Of a DNA stretch of 25,435 nt, positions 6,967 to 14,828 are shown piece by piece. The notes below the pieces were generated by a model. That model was not told the DNA's origin. It did not search any database and saw only the letters and a program-made list of their open reading frames with translations. The translations under genes were made by a program, and so were the position numbers. Where the stretch lies: the NCBI GenBank assembly GCA_900549375.1, contig URNY01000018.1, forward strand, positions 1 to 25,435, in the 5' to 3' direction. Source of the stretch: an uncultured Bacteroidales bacterium (lineage in GTDB: Bacteria > Bacteroidota > Bacteroidia > Bacteroidales > Muribaculaceae). Position 1 is the first letter of the stretch, and every line of letters begins with the position of its first letter.

Positions 6967-7941
6967 TTATTTATCGCGGGAGATGATGTATTCGAAGATG
7001 TCGGCGAAGGCGTCGCGCACGGGGGAGGCGGGGTAGCGTTCGAGGATATCCATGGCGTCGCGCTGGAGATTGCGCATAGTGGCGAGCGCATATTCGATGC
7101 CGCCATGCTCCTTGGCGAATTCGATCAGCATGTCGATCTGTTCGCCGGTTAGGTCGCCCTCCATGATAATCTCTTTCATTCTGTCGGATTCCTCCTCGGG
7201 AGCGTTGTCGAGTGCATAGAGAAGCGGGAGGGTGATTTTCCCTTCGCGGAGGTCGTTGCCCGTGGGCTTGCCTATCTGGGGATTGTGGAAATAGTCGAAT
7301 ATGTCGTCGCGGATCTGGAAACAGAGCCCCAGGAGTTCGGCATACTGCACCATCGGCGAATATTCGTCGGGAGCGGCGCCGACGGCTTCGGCTCCCATCT
7401 TGACGCAGTTCATGAAGAGGGAAGCCGTTTTTTTACGGATCATCAGGAAATAGCTCTGCTCGTCGAAGTGATGTTCGCGGGCGTTGACTATCTGGTCGAT
7501 CTCGCCGGTGGATAGTTCTTTGCCGAGGGTGGAGAGCGATGAGATTATGGACAGGTTGCCTGTGCGGATACCGGCGGAAAGAGCGTTGGATACAAAGAAG
7601 TCGCCGACAAGCACGGCAATGTGGTTTCCCCAGGATGCGTTGATTGTGGGCACTCCGCGGCGGAGCGAAGTTTCGTCGACAACATCGTCGTGGATCAGGG
7701 ATGCGTTATGAAGCATCTCGAGGGCTGCCCCGGCGTGGAGCACATGCTCGTTCATTTCGCCGAACATACGGGCGCTTAGGAGCACGAGGATAGGACGTAT
7801 CTGCTTTCCTTTCTTCTCGAGATAGGAGGTGACGACGCGATTCATAAGCTCGTTGGAAGTGCTGAGTGTCTGCGTGATTATGCGGTTCATCTCCCGCAGT
7901 TCATCGGCCAGAAGCGACTGTATTTTGTTCAACTGCTCCAT
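6967..7941 (-). CDS. Trans-polyprenyl diphosphate synthase
   Basis: This 324-residue enzyme extends allylic diphosphates with isopentenyl diphosphate to make the long polyprenyl chain used for quinone side chains (octaprenyl or similar). Both aspartate-rich motifs are present: HDDVVDET early in the protein and IRDDIFDY in the second half, together with GKQIRPILVLLSARMFGE near the N-terminus. I start at the ATG 7939-7941 (MEQLNKIQSLL). A longer frame would add 17 residues with no family likeness. The product chain length cannot be told by eye. It follows the GT2 gene by 51 bases on the same strand. Confidence 0.93.
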   Translation of the reverse strand: MEQLNKIQSLLADELREMNRIITQTLSTSNELMNRVVTSYLEKKGKQIRPILVLLSARMFGEMNEHVLHAGAALEMLHNASLIHDDVVDETSLRRGVPTINASWGNHIAVLVGDFFVSNALSAGIRTGNLSIISSLSTLGKELSTGEIDQIVNAREHHFDEQSYFLMIRKKTASLFMNCVKMGAEAVGAAPDEYSPMVQYAELLGLCFQIRDDIFDYFHNPQIGKPTGNDLREGKITLPLLYALDNAPEEESDRMKEIIMEGDLTGEQIDMLIEFAKEHGGIEYALATMRNLQRDAMDILERYPASPVRDAFADIFEYIISRDK

Positions 7942-7992
7942 AATTCCTGCAAAATTAACAAAGAAATGCGAAAAACGCTCTAAAATCCGCAA

Positions 7993-8931
7993 TTATTTGC
8001 ATCTTCGCAGAATCCGGAGCAGGCGGAAACATTGGCCGAAGGAGAGGAGCCATAGGATGATACCGGCTTTGTTTTTGAGGCGCACGCGGCGGTTGAAGAG
8101 GGAGGAGGACCATAAGCGCCGGATGGAGGCGGTGCATTCGCGGCGGCGTTCGGGAAGGTATCCGGGGTTGAGGTCGATGAGGCTCAGGATATTGAAGCAG
8201 GCGCTGAGCCGGCGGTCGCGGGCGGCGCGGAGAAGTCGCGGGCCGGCGGATTCCATAGCGGAGCAGATGCGCGACGTCACGTCGAGCACATCGGCGCGGT
8301 TAGGCGAGAGGGTGCGTGTGATGCTTCCGGGTGTGGTTCTGTAGATATATAGCGGCTTCGGATTTATGCTTACCTTTTGCGTTCTGAGAATTATGCGGTA
8401 AATAATATCGAGATCTTCATAAATTGTGTCTGAGCGGAAACGCAAACCTTTCCATATCCCTTCCCGGAAAAGCTTTCCGCAGGGTGATGTCGTCAAAGAT
8501 GACGTCTGATAAAGCATTCGTTCCACAGCCTCTTCATTGGATAGAATAGTTTGCGGTATTCCTGTTTCTGCCGACAATGTGTCGATTCCGACAGAAGCGA
8601 TTTCCACATCGTAATGAGCGATGTCTTCGAGAAGTGTGGAAAGATAGTCCGGGAGGATAGTATCATCGCTGTCGATAAAAGCGATGTATTCGCCCTGCGC
8701 ATGATCGAGCCCGGTGTTGCGTGCCGCAGATGGGCCGCCGTTCTGTTGGCTTATGAGGCGGAAACGGGGGTCGGCAGCGCAGTAGCGACGGCATATTTCG
8801 GCGGAGGAGTCGGTGGAGCCGTCATCGACAAGTATCCCTTCCCAATCGCTCTCCTTCTGGGCCAGGAGGCTGTCGAGACATTCGGGGAGCCAGCGCTCCG
8901 TGTTGTAGACGGGAATAATGACCGATATCAT
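7993..8931 (-). CDS. Family 2 glycosyltransferase
   Basis: This 312-residue protein is a GT-A fold family 2 glycosyltransferase. It begins with ISVIIPVYNTERWLPECL, has the nucleotide-binding motif VDDGSTD, then NGGPSAARNTGL and the metal-binding FIDSDD. The C-terminal third is basic and resembles those of envelope glycan transferases. The sugar and acceptor are unknown. Its ATG overlaps the stop of the DUF4294 gene by 4 bases (ATGA, 8928-8931), so the two are translationally coupled. The following gene is the polyprenyl synthase. Confidence 0.93.
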   Translation of the reverse strand: MISVIIPVYNTERWLPECLDSLLAQKESDWEGILVDDGSTDSSAEICRRYCAADPRFRLISQQNGGPSAARNTGLDHAQGEYIAFIDSDDTILPDYLSTLLEDIAHYDVEIASVGIDTLSAETGIPQTILSNEEAVERMLYQTSSLTTSPCGKLFREGIWKGLRFRSDTIYEDLDIIYRIILRTQKVSINPKPLYIYRTTPGSITRTLSPNRADVLDVTSRICSAMESAGPRLLRAARDRRLSACFNILSLIDLNPGYLPERRRECTASIRRLWSSSLFNRRVRLKNKAGIILWLLSFGQCFRLLRILRRCK

Positions 8932-9590
8932 AATGCTCCTTGTTCGATGAGGGTGGCGATGCGCTCTATCATAGCGTCATCCTTGTTTTTCTCCGGATGA
9001 TACCCCGCTTTCATGTTCATGCCGAAGAAGCGGCCGAAGGTCTGCCAGAATCCGGCGCGGAACGAGCCGAGGAATGCCTTGACGATATTGAACGACGACT
9101 GGTCCGTCTCGCGGTTGATAAGTTTCAGGAGCACTTTCCCCTGATTCTTGGTCATGGTCTTCACCACCGGCTTGTATTGTTCGAAGATATCCTTCTCAAG
9201 CCGCTTGAGATGGCGTTCGCGCTCTTTCTTGTCCGGTATTGTCTGGATATGTTCATAGGTCTCGCAGAGGGCGGCGAAGGCGAGTTTGGCGTAGGGGAGC
9301 GTCTTGCGGACATCGCGCACGGTGCGCCAGTAATACTGTTCCTGCTTCTTGTTTTTGAATTTCAGTTCGGGAAACACATAGAAGTCGCGGAAGAATGTGT
9401 ATCGGCATGAATCGCCATATTCATCGACAATATAGGTGTGTCCCTTGAAAAGCTTAAGTTTGAGGCGCGGTCCGGTGTCCGCTTCCGGAGTCTGGGCGGA
9501 GGCGGAAAAGGATATTGCCGTGAGCAGCAGGAGGAATATGAAAACCGCCCTATGCGGCAATAAACTGAAAACGGATGTTTTAACAAACAT
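8928..9590 (-). CDS. Secreted DUF4294 family protein
   Basis: This 220-residue protein has a signal peptide (hydrophobic run FIFLLLLTAISFSASAQ) and a domain I recognise as DUF4294, with YRYT-like DSCRYTFFRDFYVFP, then an Arg-rich region RTVRDVRKTLPYAKLA, and the helical segment LKRLEKDIFEQYKPVVKTMT and QGKVLLKLINRET. The family is found in Bacteroidetes and has no established function. It lies 4 bases after the WbqC-type gene and overlaps the GT2 gene, in a tight run behind lepB, which suggests a role in envelope assembly. That is inference. Confidence 0.85.
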   Translation of the reverse strand: MFVKTSVFSLLPHRAVFIFLLLLTAISFSASAQTPEADTGPRLKLKLFKGHTYIVDEYGDSCRYTFFRDFYVFPELKFKNKKQEQYYWRTVRDVRKTLPYAKLAFAALCETYEHIQTIPDKKERERHLKRLEKDIFEQYKPVVKTMTKNQGKVLLKLINRETDQSSFNIVKAFLGSFRAGFWQTFGRFFGMNMKAGYHPEKNKDDAMIERIATLIEQGAL

Positions 9591-9594
9591 ATTC

Positions 9595-10128
9595 TCAGAG
9601 CAGAAACACGGTGTTTTTTCCTAAACGGAATAATGCGTCGAAAATTGAAAGCTCAGTGTTAACTTTTGTTGCGAGTTCCCGCCTGATCTCCGCGAGCCTT
9701 GATGGGTTCTCTCTTTCCGCATCTTCAATGAGTCCGCTACATTCCCGATAGTCGAGAAAGGTTAGCGCGGCCGAGAGCAGAGCGTTGTTGAATTCGCCGA
9801 GCGATGCCCGGCTTGCCGTGTCATACACCTCTTCGACTTGCGGAAAGAGGTGTATGAAAAAAGGGGTCTTCCCATAGGCGGCGTTCCATGCGCCGAGATG
9901 TTCCTGACGCCACCGGCCATGTTCGGAGATGGCAATGCGGTGCAGGTCCGCATCGCGGCGTTTCAATACCGAGCGGCCACCCTCGACCGGCACCGATAGC
10001 ATATCTGGTCTTCCGTCCGGTCCGGCGATAAGCGTCCGGGCGGCATCGCGGGGCGAGGCGTCGGCGCGCCCCGTGCGCAAGTATTCCCTCATGCGGCCGA
10101 GGGATAATGCGAAAGGGACACCTGTCAT
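9595..10128 (-). CDS. WbqC-like family protein
   Basis: This 177-residue protein matches the WbqC-like family: a segment ending MLSVPVEGG, then IAISEHGRWRQEHLGAWNAA with YGKTPFFIHLFPQVEEVY, and an Asn-containing FNNALLSAAL. WbqC proteins occur in surface polysaccharide clusters and have no firm biochemical role. I start at the ATG 10126-10128, which overlaps the lepB stop in an ATGA. An upstream start would extend 25 residues into lepB with no support. The N-terminus seems more diverged than usual, lacking the common Pro-Tyr-rich opening. Gene order lepB-wbqC-like is common in Bacteroidales. Confidence 0.82.
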   Translation of the reverse strand: MTGVPFALSLGRMREYLRTGRADASPRDAARTLIAGPDGRPDMLSVPVEGGRSVLKRRDADLHRIAISEHGRWRQEHLGAWNAAYGKTPFFIHLFPQVEEVYDTASRASLGEFNNALLSAALTFLDYRECSGLIEDAERENPSRLAEIRRELATKVNTELSIFDALFRLGKNTVFLL

Positions 10129-11549
10129 TGCCCGCGGAATGTTTTTGCGTCGGGATTGGGATTGCTGAAGGTGCGTTTCCAGCGGATCTTGCCGTCGAGC
10201 CATCCCTTCTCCTGATCGAAAGAGGCTATGATGAAGAGCGGTGAGCCCACGATATGGTCTTCTGGCACGAATCCCCAGTATCGGGAATCGGCCGACCGGT
10301 CGCGGTTGTCGCCCATCATCCAGTAATAGTCCATCTTGAAGGTATAGTATTCCGAGGGCTTGCCGTTGATATATATCTTGCCGTCGCGCATCTCGAGCGA
10401 GTTGCCTTCGTAGGTGCGGATGGCGCGTTCGTAGATGGCGTAGTTTTCGGGTGTGATATGCAGAGTCACGCCGCGTTTCGGAATCCAGAACTCGCCCATG
10501 TCAGTGCGCGTCCAGCCATATCCGGCGTTGAGCGGGAAGATGTCGCCCGTGGAATAGTCGAGCGAACTTTCGCGGATAAGCGGGGCAATCACTTCGGGCC
10601 ATTCCTCCACTTTCTTCTTCATGGCGTAGGTCAGGGGCACATCATAATATGAGTAGCCGTCATATTCATTGCGGAAAGGGGTTTCCCCGCGGTCTTCGGC
10701 GCGCACGCCTATCTCCTGCCATTTCTCTGCCGCCACGGGACCGTTGACAGGTATAATATAATTATACTGCACATTTTCAGGTTCCGGAATCAGCTTGCCG
10801 TTGATAAATATCGAGTCGGAGGATATGCGTATCCGTTCACCGGGGAGGCCGATGGTGCGTTTCACGTAGTTTTCGCGCCGGTCGACGGGACGCCAGAGGA
10901 TTCTTCCGAACATTGCGGGATTGGCCTCCATGTAGGCTTTGGGGTCCGAGATTCCCTGACGCCGCAGGTCGTTGCAGAGCTGATAGTAGTCGGGATTGGG
11001 AATCTTCTCGGCTACGGTATCCCCCTGCGGATAGTTGAACACCACGATGTCGCCGCGCCGGATGGAACGGAAGCCGGGCATGCGGTGATAGGGAAGTTGC
11101 GGATTCTCGACATAGCTCTTTACGTTGAGCACGGGCAGCGTGTGGTGGGCCAGCGGGAAGTGGATAGGTGTCTGAGGCACTCTCGCTCCGTAGATGGTCT
11201 TGTTGACCCAGAGGCGGTCGCCGACAAGCAATGATTTCTCGAGGCTCGACGAGGGTATCTCGTATTGCTGGCCGAGGAATGTGAACACGAAATATATCAG
11301 CACGAGGGCATAGACGATGGCGTCGACCCATGCCATGACGACGCGGGTGGCTCCTTTCTTTTTCTTCCACCATCCCCAGGGAATGAAGCCGGTGATGTAG
11401 ATGTCTATAAGGATTGGCCAAAGGAGCAGCAGCCATGGATTGCCCATCAGGACAACCCAGAGGAAGAACACCGCCGACACCACGCCGAAGCGGATCCAGC
11501 GGGTCGGCCTGATGGAGCGGATATGCTGTATTAATTCGTTTTTAGTCAT
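10125..11549 (-). CDS. lepB: Signal peptidase I, long Bacteroidetes form
   Basis: Signal peptidase I cuts signal peptides from exported proteins at the outer face of the inner membrane. The 474-residue protein has hydrophobic segments near residues 22-55 and 72-92. The catalytic Ser102 lies in IPSSSLEKSLLVGDRLWVNK, and the general-base Lys230 in NYVKRTIGLPGE. The late box is MMGDNRDRSADSRYWGFVP. It is longer than Escherichia coli LepB (324 residues), mainly through an insertion of about 100 residues between the Ser and Lys boxes and another before the last box; this long form is usual in Bacteroidetes. It follows dapB by 49 bases and overlaps the WbqC-type gene. Confidence 0.96.
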   Translation of the reverse strand: MTKNELIQHIRSIRPTRWIRFGVVSAVFFLWVVLMGNPWLLLLWPILIDIYITGFIPWGWWKKKKGATRVVMAWVDAIVYALVLIYFVFTFLGQQYEIPSSSLEKSLLVGDRLWVNKTIYGARVPQTPIHFPLAHHTLPVLNVKSYVENPQLPYHRMPGFRSIRRGDIVVFNYPQGDTVAEKIPNPDYYQLCNDLRRQGISDPKAYMEANPAMFGRILWRPVDRRENYVKRTIGLPGERIRISSDSIFINGKLIPEPENVQYNYIIPVNGPVAAEKWQEIGVRAEDRGETPFRNEYDGYSYYDVPLTYAMKKKVEEWPEVIAPLIRESSLDYSTGDIFPLNAGYGWTRTDMGEFWIPKRGVTLHITPENYAIYERAIRTYEGNSLEMRDGKIYINGKPSEYYTFKMDYYWMMGDNRDRSADSRYWGFVPEDHIVGSPLFIIASFDQEKGWLDGKIRWKRTFSNPNPDAKTFRGQ

Positions 11550-11598
11550 ATTTTAAGGATCAGAGTGTAAAGCTCGGTGAAGAGCTTATTTGCGGATC

Positions 11599-12348
11599 TT
11601 ATTTGAAATCGAAAACCTCGTCGATTGTATGGAAGCCCTTGCGGGGGGCGAGCCATTCGGCGGCGATGACGGCGCCGAGGGCGAATCCCTCGCGCGATTT
11701 CGCGCTGTGGGTGATTGAGATGGTATCGGTCGGCGAGTCCCAGGTCACGGTGTGTATGCCGGGAACTTCCCCGCGCCGTTCGTGGGTGATTTCAATCGGT
11801 GGAAGGGTTTCCCGACCCGGCTCGATTCGACTCTTGCCGCCCTCGAAAGGCTCTTGCCATCCGCCTGTGAGGCTGTCGGCCTCGATTATATCCTCAGCAA
11901 GGGAAATGGCTGTGCCCGAAGGGTGGTCGAGTTTGTGGATATGATGGGTCTCGGCGATTGCCGGGAGATATTGCGGGAAGCGTTCCATGATGCGGGCAAG
12001 CTGACGGTTGACCGCCATGAAGATATTCACGCCCACGGAAAAGTTGGAGGCATAGAGGAATGTTGCCTTCCCTTTCTCGCAAATCTCGCGCACGCGCGGC
12101 AGGGAATCGAGCCAGCCGGTGGTGCCGCACACTACGGGTACGCCGGCCCGGAATGCGCTGTAGATGTTCTGAAGAGCTGTCGCCGGCGTGGAGAATTCTA
12201 TCACGCAGTCGGCCGAGCGGAAAGCAGGGCTGTCGAAATCAGCAGTGTTCTCCTTGTCGATGATGCAGACAATCTCATGTCCGCGTTCGCGGGCCACGCG
12301 CTCTATGATATGGCCCATCTTCCCGTATCCCGAAATAGCTAATTTCAA
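11599..12348 (-). CDS. dapB: 4-hydroxy-tetrahydrodipicolinate reductase
   Basis: DapB reduces 4-hydroxy-tetrahydrodipicolinate with NAD(P)H in the diaminopimelate/lysine pathway, feeding peptidoglycan and lysine synthesis. The 249-residue protein opens with the Rossmann motif GYGKMG, then has CGTTGWL, and the active-site region ETHHIHKLDHPSGTA (His135-His136, Lys139). The only start that keeps the conserved N-terminus (KLAISGYGKMG) is a TTG at 12346-12348. No in-frame ATG lies near, and the next Met is residue 11 inside the Rossmann loop. Two bases of that TTG belong to heptamer array R3. lepB follows after 49 bases. Confidence 0.95.
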   Translation of the reverse strand: MKLAISGYGKMGHIIERVARERGHEIVCIIDKENTADFDSPAFRSADCVIEFSTPATALQNIYSAFRAGVPVVCGTTGWLDSLPRVREICEKGKATFLYASNFSVGVNIFMAVNRQLARIMERFPQYLPAIAETHHIHKLDHPSGTAISLAEDIIEADSLTGGWQEPFEGGKSRIEPGRETLPPIEITHERRGEVPGIHTVTWDSPTDTISITHSAKSREGFALGAVIAAEWLAPRKGFHTIDEVFDFK

Positions 12349-12392
12349 TTTTGAATGTTGAATTTTGAATGTTGAATGTTGAATGTTGAATT
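12347..12392 (+). repeat. Heptamer array R3 overlapping the dapB start codon
   Basis: On the plus strand six 7-base units run without interruption from 12347 to 12388: AATTTTG, AATGTTG, AATTTTG, then three times AATGTTG, followed by a partial AATT. The array fills most of the 56-base gap between the PCMD gene stop and dapB. Its first two bases are complementary to the TT of the TTG start codon of dapB. Confidence 0.9.
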
Positions 12393-12404
12393 ATTTGCCG
12401 CCCC

Positions 12405-13364
12405 TTAAAAGCCGAAGCTGACGTTGTCGATATAGAGGGTCAGACCTTCGGTGCCGACATATGGCTCGCCGCAGGATGACGAGGCCATCACCAGCACATG
12501 GGTGGGCACGGCGTCGGCCGGCGCCCAGCCCGTCTCTTCCACCGGCACGAGCTTCCCTTTGGAATTGCGGGCGTAATAAGCCTTGCTGCCGTTGAGAAGT
12601 CCCATCCAGGGCTTGTAGAAACTCTTGCCGGTTATGTCGCCATAGTGGATGTCGAGAACATGTCCGCGGGTCCAGGGGATGCTCCGCGAATAGCGTTCGC
12701 GACCGGTGCCGACACGCTGGGCATAAATCTTGCCGTTCTTGTCCTCCCAGCGTTTCTGGAGAAGGACATATACCTCGGCGTTGTCGCGCCCCGGCAGCGT
12801 TTTCTTGCTGCTGAAACCGGTGGATTTCACGCGGGTGTTGGCGGCGGGCATATCCACCTTGAAATCGTAGACAAGAGCTTTAGGCCGTTTTGTGTAAGGA
12901 ATACCCATCTCCATCTTTGAGAACGGACCTTTGGGAGAGGTTATAGGCTCGAAGATGCGGCCTAAGAAGATAGTGCCGGCCACCATCACATCCATGTTGA
13001 TGAGACCGAGCACTTTCACATGCTCCATGCGCGCTTCCATGCGGGCCACTTTCGAGCCGTTGACGGTAGCGGGGGTCACAGTGCCGGAGGCCTTGACAAC
13101 GCCGGCTACTTTGGCATAGACGTTGCTGGTGGCCCAGGGGGAGCCTCCTTCGTTGGCGTATACCTTGTTCTCGCCCGGTATATGGCGGGAAGGAGCAATC
13201 TCGTAGATGGTCTTGCGGGCGCCCCCGAGAAGTTTTGACTCGGCCACATCGCGGCTTACCCAATGCGAGAAATCTCCGAACTTTATCGGTTCGAGTCTCA
13301 GCGCGGACAGCGGCATGACCGATAGTCCCGCCACCATACATAAAAGCAGGGTCTTGATTTTCAT
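12405..13364 (-). CDS. Secreted PCMD-domain protein (putative carbohydrate-related)
   Basis: This 319-residue protein has a signal peptide (KTLLLCMVAGLSVMPLSA) and a beta-rich body. Features such as KFGDFSHWVSRDVAESKLLGG near the N-terminus, the PKALVYDFKVD strand and the closing LTLYIDNVSF fit the PCMD family (putative carbohydrate metabolism domain) of Bacteroidetes surface proteins. The role is not established. No lipobox is present, so it is likely periplasmic or exported. It follows frr by 41 bases on the same strand and precedes dapB. Its start has AAGGAG only 1 base before the ATG, too close for a normal ribosome site. The family call is moderate. Confidence 0.72.
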   Translation of the reverse strand: MKIKTLLLCMVAGLSVMPLSALRLEPIKFGDFSHWVSRDVAESKLLGGARKTIYEIAPSRHIPGENKVYANEGGSPWATSNVYAKVAGVVKASGTVTPATVNGSKVARMEARMEHVKVLGLINMDVMVAGTIFLGRIFEPITSPKGPFSKMEMGIPYTKRPKALVYDFKVDMPAANTRVKSTGFSSKKTLPGRDNAEVYVLLQKRWEDKNGKIYAQRVGTGRERYSRSIPWTRGHVLDIHYGDITGKSFYKPWMGLLNGSKAYYARNSKGKLVPVEETGWAPADAVPTHVLVMASSSCGEPYVGTEGLTLYIDNVSFGF

Positions 13365-13405
13365 CTCCTTATGATTGAACCACTATACGAGTCCGTTGCG
13401 CCCGA

Positions 13406-13963
13406 TCAGACGGTGAGTATCTCCTTCTCTTTTTCGGCGAAGAGAAGGTCGATTTTCTTCATGTATTTGTCATGAAGTTTCTGCACGTCGCCTTCGGCAT
13501 CTTTCTCGGTATCCTCGCTCAGACCGTTCTTTATCTCTTTCTTAAGACCCTCGATAGCCTCGCGGCGGGCATTGCGCACCGACACCTTGGCATTCTCGGC
13601 CTCACCCTTGCTCTGCTTTACGAGCTGTTTGCGGCGATCCTCGGTGAGCGGCGGTATGGAGATGCGGATAACCTCGCCGTTATTCTCGGGAGTGATTCCG
13701 AGCTCGGAGTTGATGATGGCTTTCTCGATCTCCTTGAACATCGATTTCTCCCAGGGAGTGATTGCGATGGTTCGGGCGTCGGGCACACTCACGTTGGCCA
13801 CATTCGAGATAGGAGCCTGCGAGCCGTAATAGTCCACGCGGATACCGTCGAGCAGGCGGGCAGAAGCCTTGCCGGCGCGGATATGCGAAAGAGTGTCTTC
13901 GAGATAGTCCACAGCGAGCTGCATGGAATCCTCTGCATTGCTGAGATATTCTTTAACTTCCAT
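13406..13963 (-). CDS. frr: Ribosome recycling factor
   Basis: The 185-residue length is exactly that of the family. The N-terminal DSMQLAVDYLEDTLSHIRAG, the APISNVANVSVPDARTIAITPWE segment and IRISIPPLTEDRRKQLVKQ are conserved family blocks. RRF works with EF-G to split post-termination ribosomes. It follows pyrH after 57 bases that hold heptamer array R4; pyrH-frr is a widely conserved pair. Confidence 0.98.
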   Translation of the reverse strand: MEVKEYLSNAEDSMQLAVDYLEDTLSHIRAGKASARLLDGIRVDYYGSQAPISNVANVSVPDARTIAITPWEKSMFKEIEKAIINSELGITPENNGEVIRISIPPLTEDRRKQLVKQSKGEAENAKVSVRNARREAIEGLKKEIKNGLSEDTEKDAEGDVQKLHDKYMKKIDLLFAEKEKEILTV

Positions 13964-13980
13964 ATTATATCGTTTTTATT

Positions 13981-14022
13981 AATTCAAACCAATTCAACAT
14001 TCAACATTCAACATTCAACATT
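13981..14022 (-). repeat. Heptamer array R4 starting in the pyrH stop codon
   Basis: On the minus strand four perfect AATGTTG units run from 14022 down to 13995, followed by degenerate units (AATTGGT and a remnant). The first two bases of the first unit are the AA of the pyrH TAA stop (14021-14023). The array occupies most of the space between pyrH and frr. Confidence 0.9.
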
Positions 14023-14725
14023 AGTACACAAGTGTGCCTACGTTTTCACCTTCGAGCATTTTGCGGAGGTTTCCTTCCACATCCATGTTGAAAACATAGA
14101 TGGGCATGTTGTTCTCCTTGCAGAGGGCGGTGGCGGTGAGATCCATCACCTTCAGGCCGCGTGAGAGCACCTCATCGTAGGTGATTTCATTGAACTTCGT
14201 TGCAGAGGGATCTTTCTCCGGGTCGGCGGTATAGACGCCGTCGACGCGCGTTCCCTTGAGCATCACGTCGGCCTCGATCTCGATGGCGCGCAGCGCCGAG
14301 CCGGTGTCGGTGGTGAAGTAGGGGTTGCCGGTGCCGCAGCTGATGATTGCCACCTTCCCTTCCTCAATTGCTTTTATTGCGCGCCATTTGGAATAATGCT
14401 CCCCGATGGGATGCATGGCGATGGCGGTGAATACCTGTGCGGGCTGGCCGATAGCCTCAAGCGCGGAGCTGAGCGCCAAGGAGTTGATAACTGTTGCCAG
14501 CATTCCCATCTGGTCTCCCTTTACGCGGTCGAAACCTTTGCCGGCTCCCGAAAGGCCGCGAAAAATGTTGCCGCCGCCGATCACTATGCCTATCTCGACT
14601 CCTTCGCCTACCATCTCTTTGATCTGGGCGGCATAAGAGTTCAGACGGTCGGTGTCGATTCCCGTGCCGTGTCCTGCGGCCAGAGACTCTCCGGAGAGTT
14701 TGAGCAGTATTCTTTTATATTTCAT
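14021..14725 (-). CDS. pyrH: UMP kinase
   Basis: PyrH phosphorylates UMP to UDP with ATP in pyrimidine synthesis; it is a hexameric amino-acid kinase family protein. The 234-residue protein has the family start YKRILLKLSGESLAAG, the IVIGGGNIFRG loop, a DQMGMLATVINSLAL helix and FTTDTGSALRAIEIEADVML. I start at the ATG 14723-14725; the frame extends further upstream through the 15-bp tandem repeat but without family likeness. It is followed by frr. A possible promoter and a duplicated leader lie directly upstream. Confidence 0.97.
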   Translation of the reverse strand: MKYKRILLKLSGESLAAGHGTGIDTDRLNSYAAQIKEMVGEGVEIGIVIGGGNIFRGLSGAGKGFDRVKGDQMGMLATVINSLALSSALEAIGQPAQVFTAIAMHPIGEHYSKWRAIKAIEEGKVAIISCGTGNPYFTTDTGSALRAIEIEADVMLKGTRVDGVYTADPEKDPSATKFNEITYDEVLSRGLKVMDLTATALCKENNMPIYVFNMDVEGNLRKMLEGENVGTLVY

Positions 14726-14733
14726 GATTCCAA

Positions 14734-14763
14734 TAAATGCAGTTTGCCTAAATGCAGTTTGCC
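14734..14763. repeat. Perfect 15-bp tandem duplication in the pyrH leader
   Basis: TAAATGCAGTTTGCC occurs twice head to tail, at 14734-14748 and 14749-14763. It lies between the pyrH start codon (8 bases away) and a promoter-like -7 box (14765-14772), so it would make up nearly the whole untranslated leader. Confidence 0.9.
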
Positions 14764-14764
14764 C

Positions 14765-14796
14765 CAAATTTAGCAAAAAATGAGGAAACGAGCGAA
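14765..14796 (-). promoter_or_regulatory. Candidate Bacteroidetes-type promoter for pyrH
   Basis: On the minus strand TAAATTTG (14772 down to 14765) matches the Bacteroidetes -7 consensus TAnnTTTG. Twenty bases upstream stands TTCG (14796-14793), one mismatch from the -33 TTTG. Transcription would start only about 30 bases before the pyrH ATG. Confidence 0.5.
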
Positions 14797-14828
14797 TTTT
14801 GAGGCCAAAATCGTTCAGGGGTCATTGT

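Noticed and set aside
6915..7106. N-terminal extension of RnpA through the repeat array
   Set aside because: The extension is low-complexity, overlaps the polyprenyl synthase gene, and is unlike the family; the ATG at 6914 gives a normal length.
7950..7957. TAATTTTG on the minus strand as a promoter for the polyprenyl synthase gene
   Set aside because: It lies only 9 bases before the ATG and no -33 TTTG stands at the right distance; the gene is probably read from upstream.
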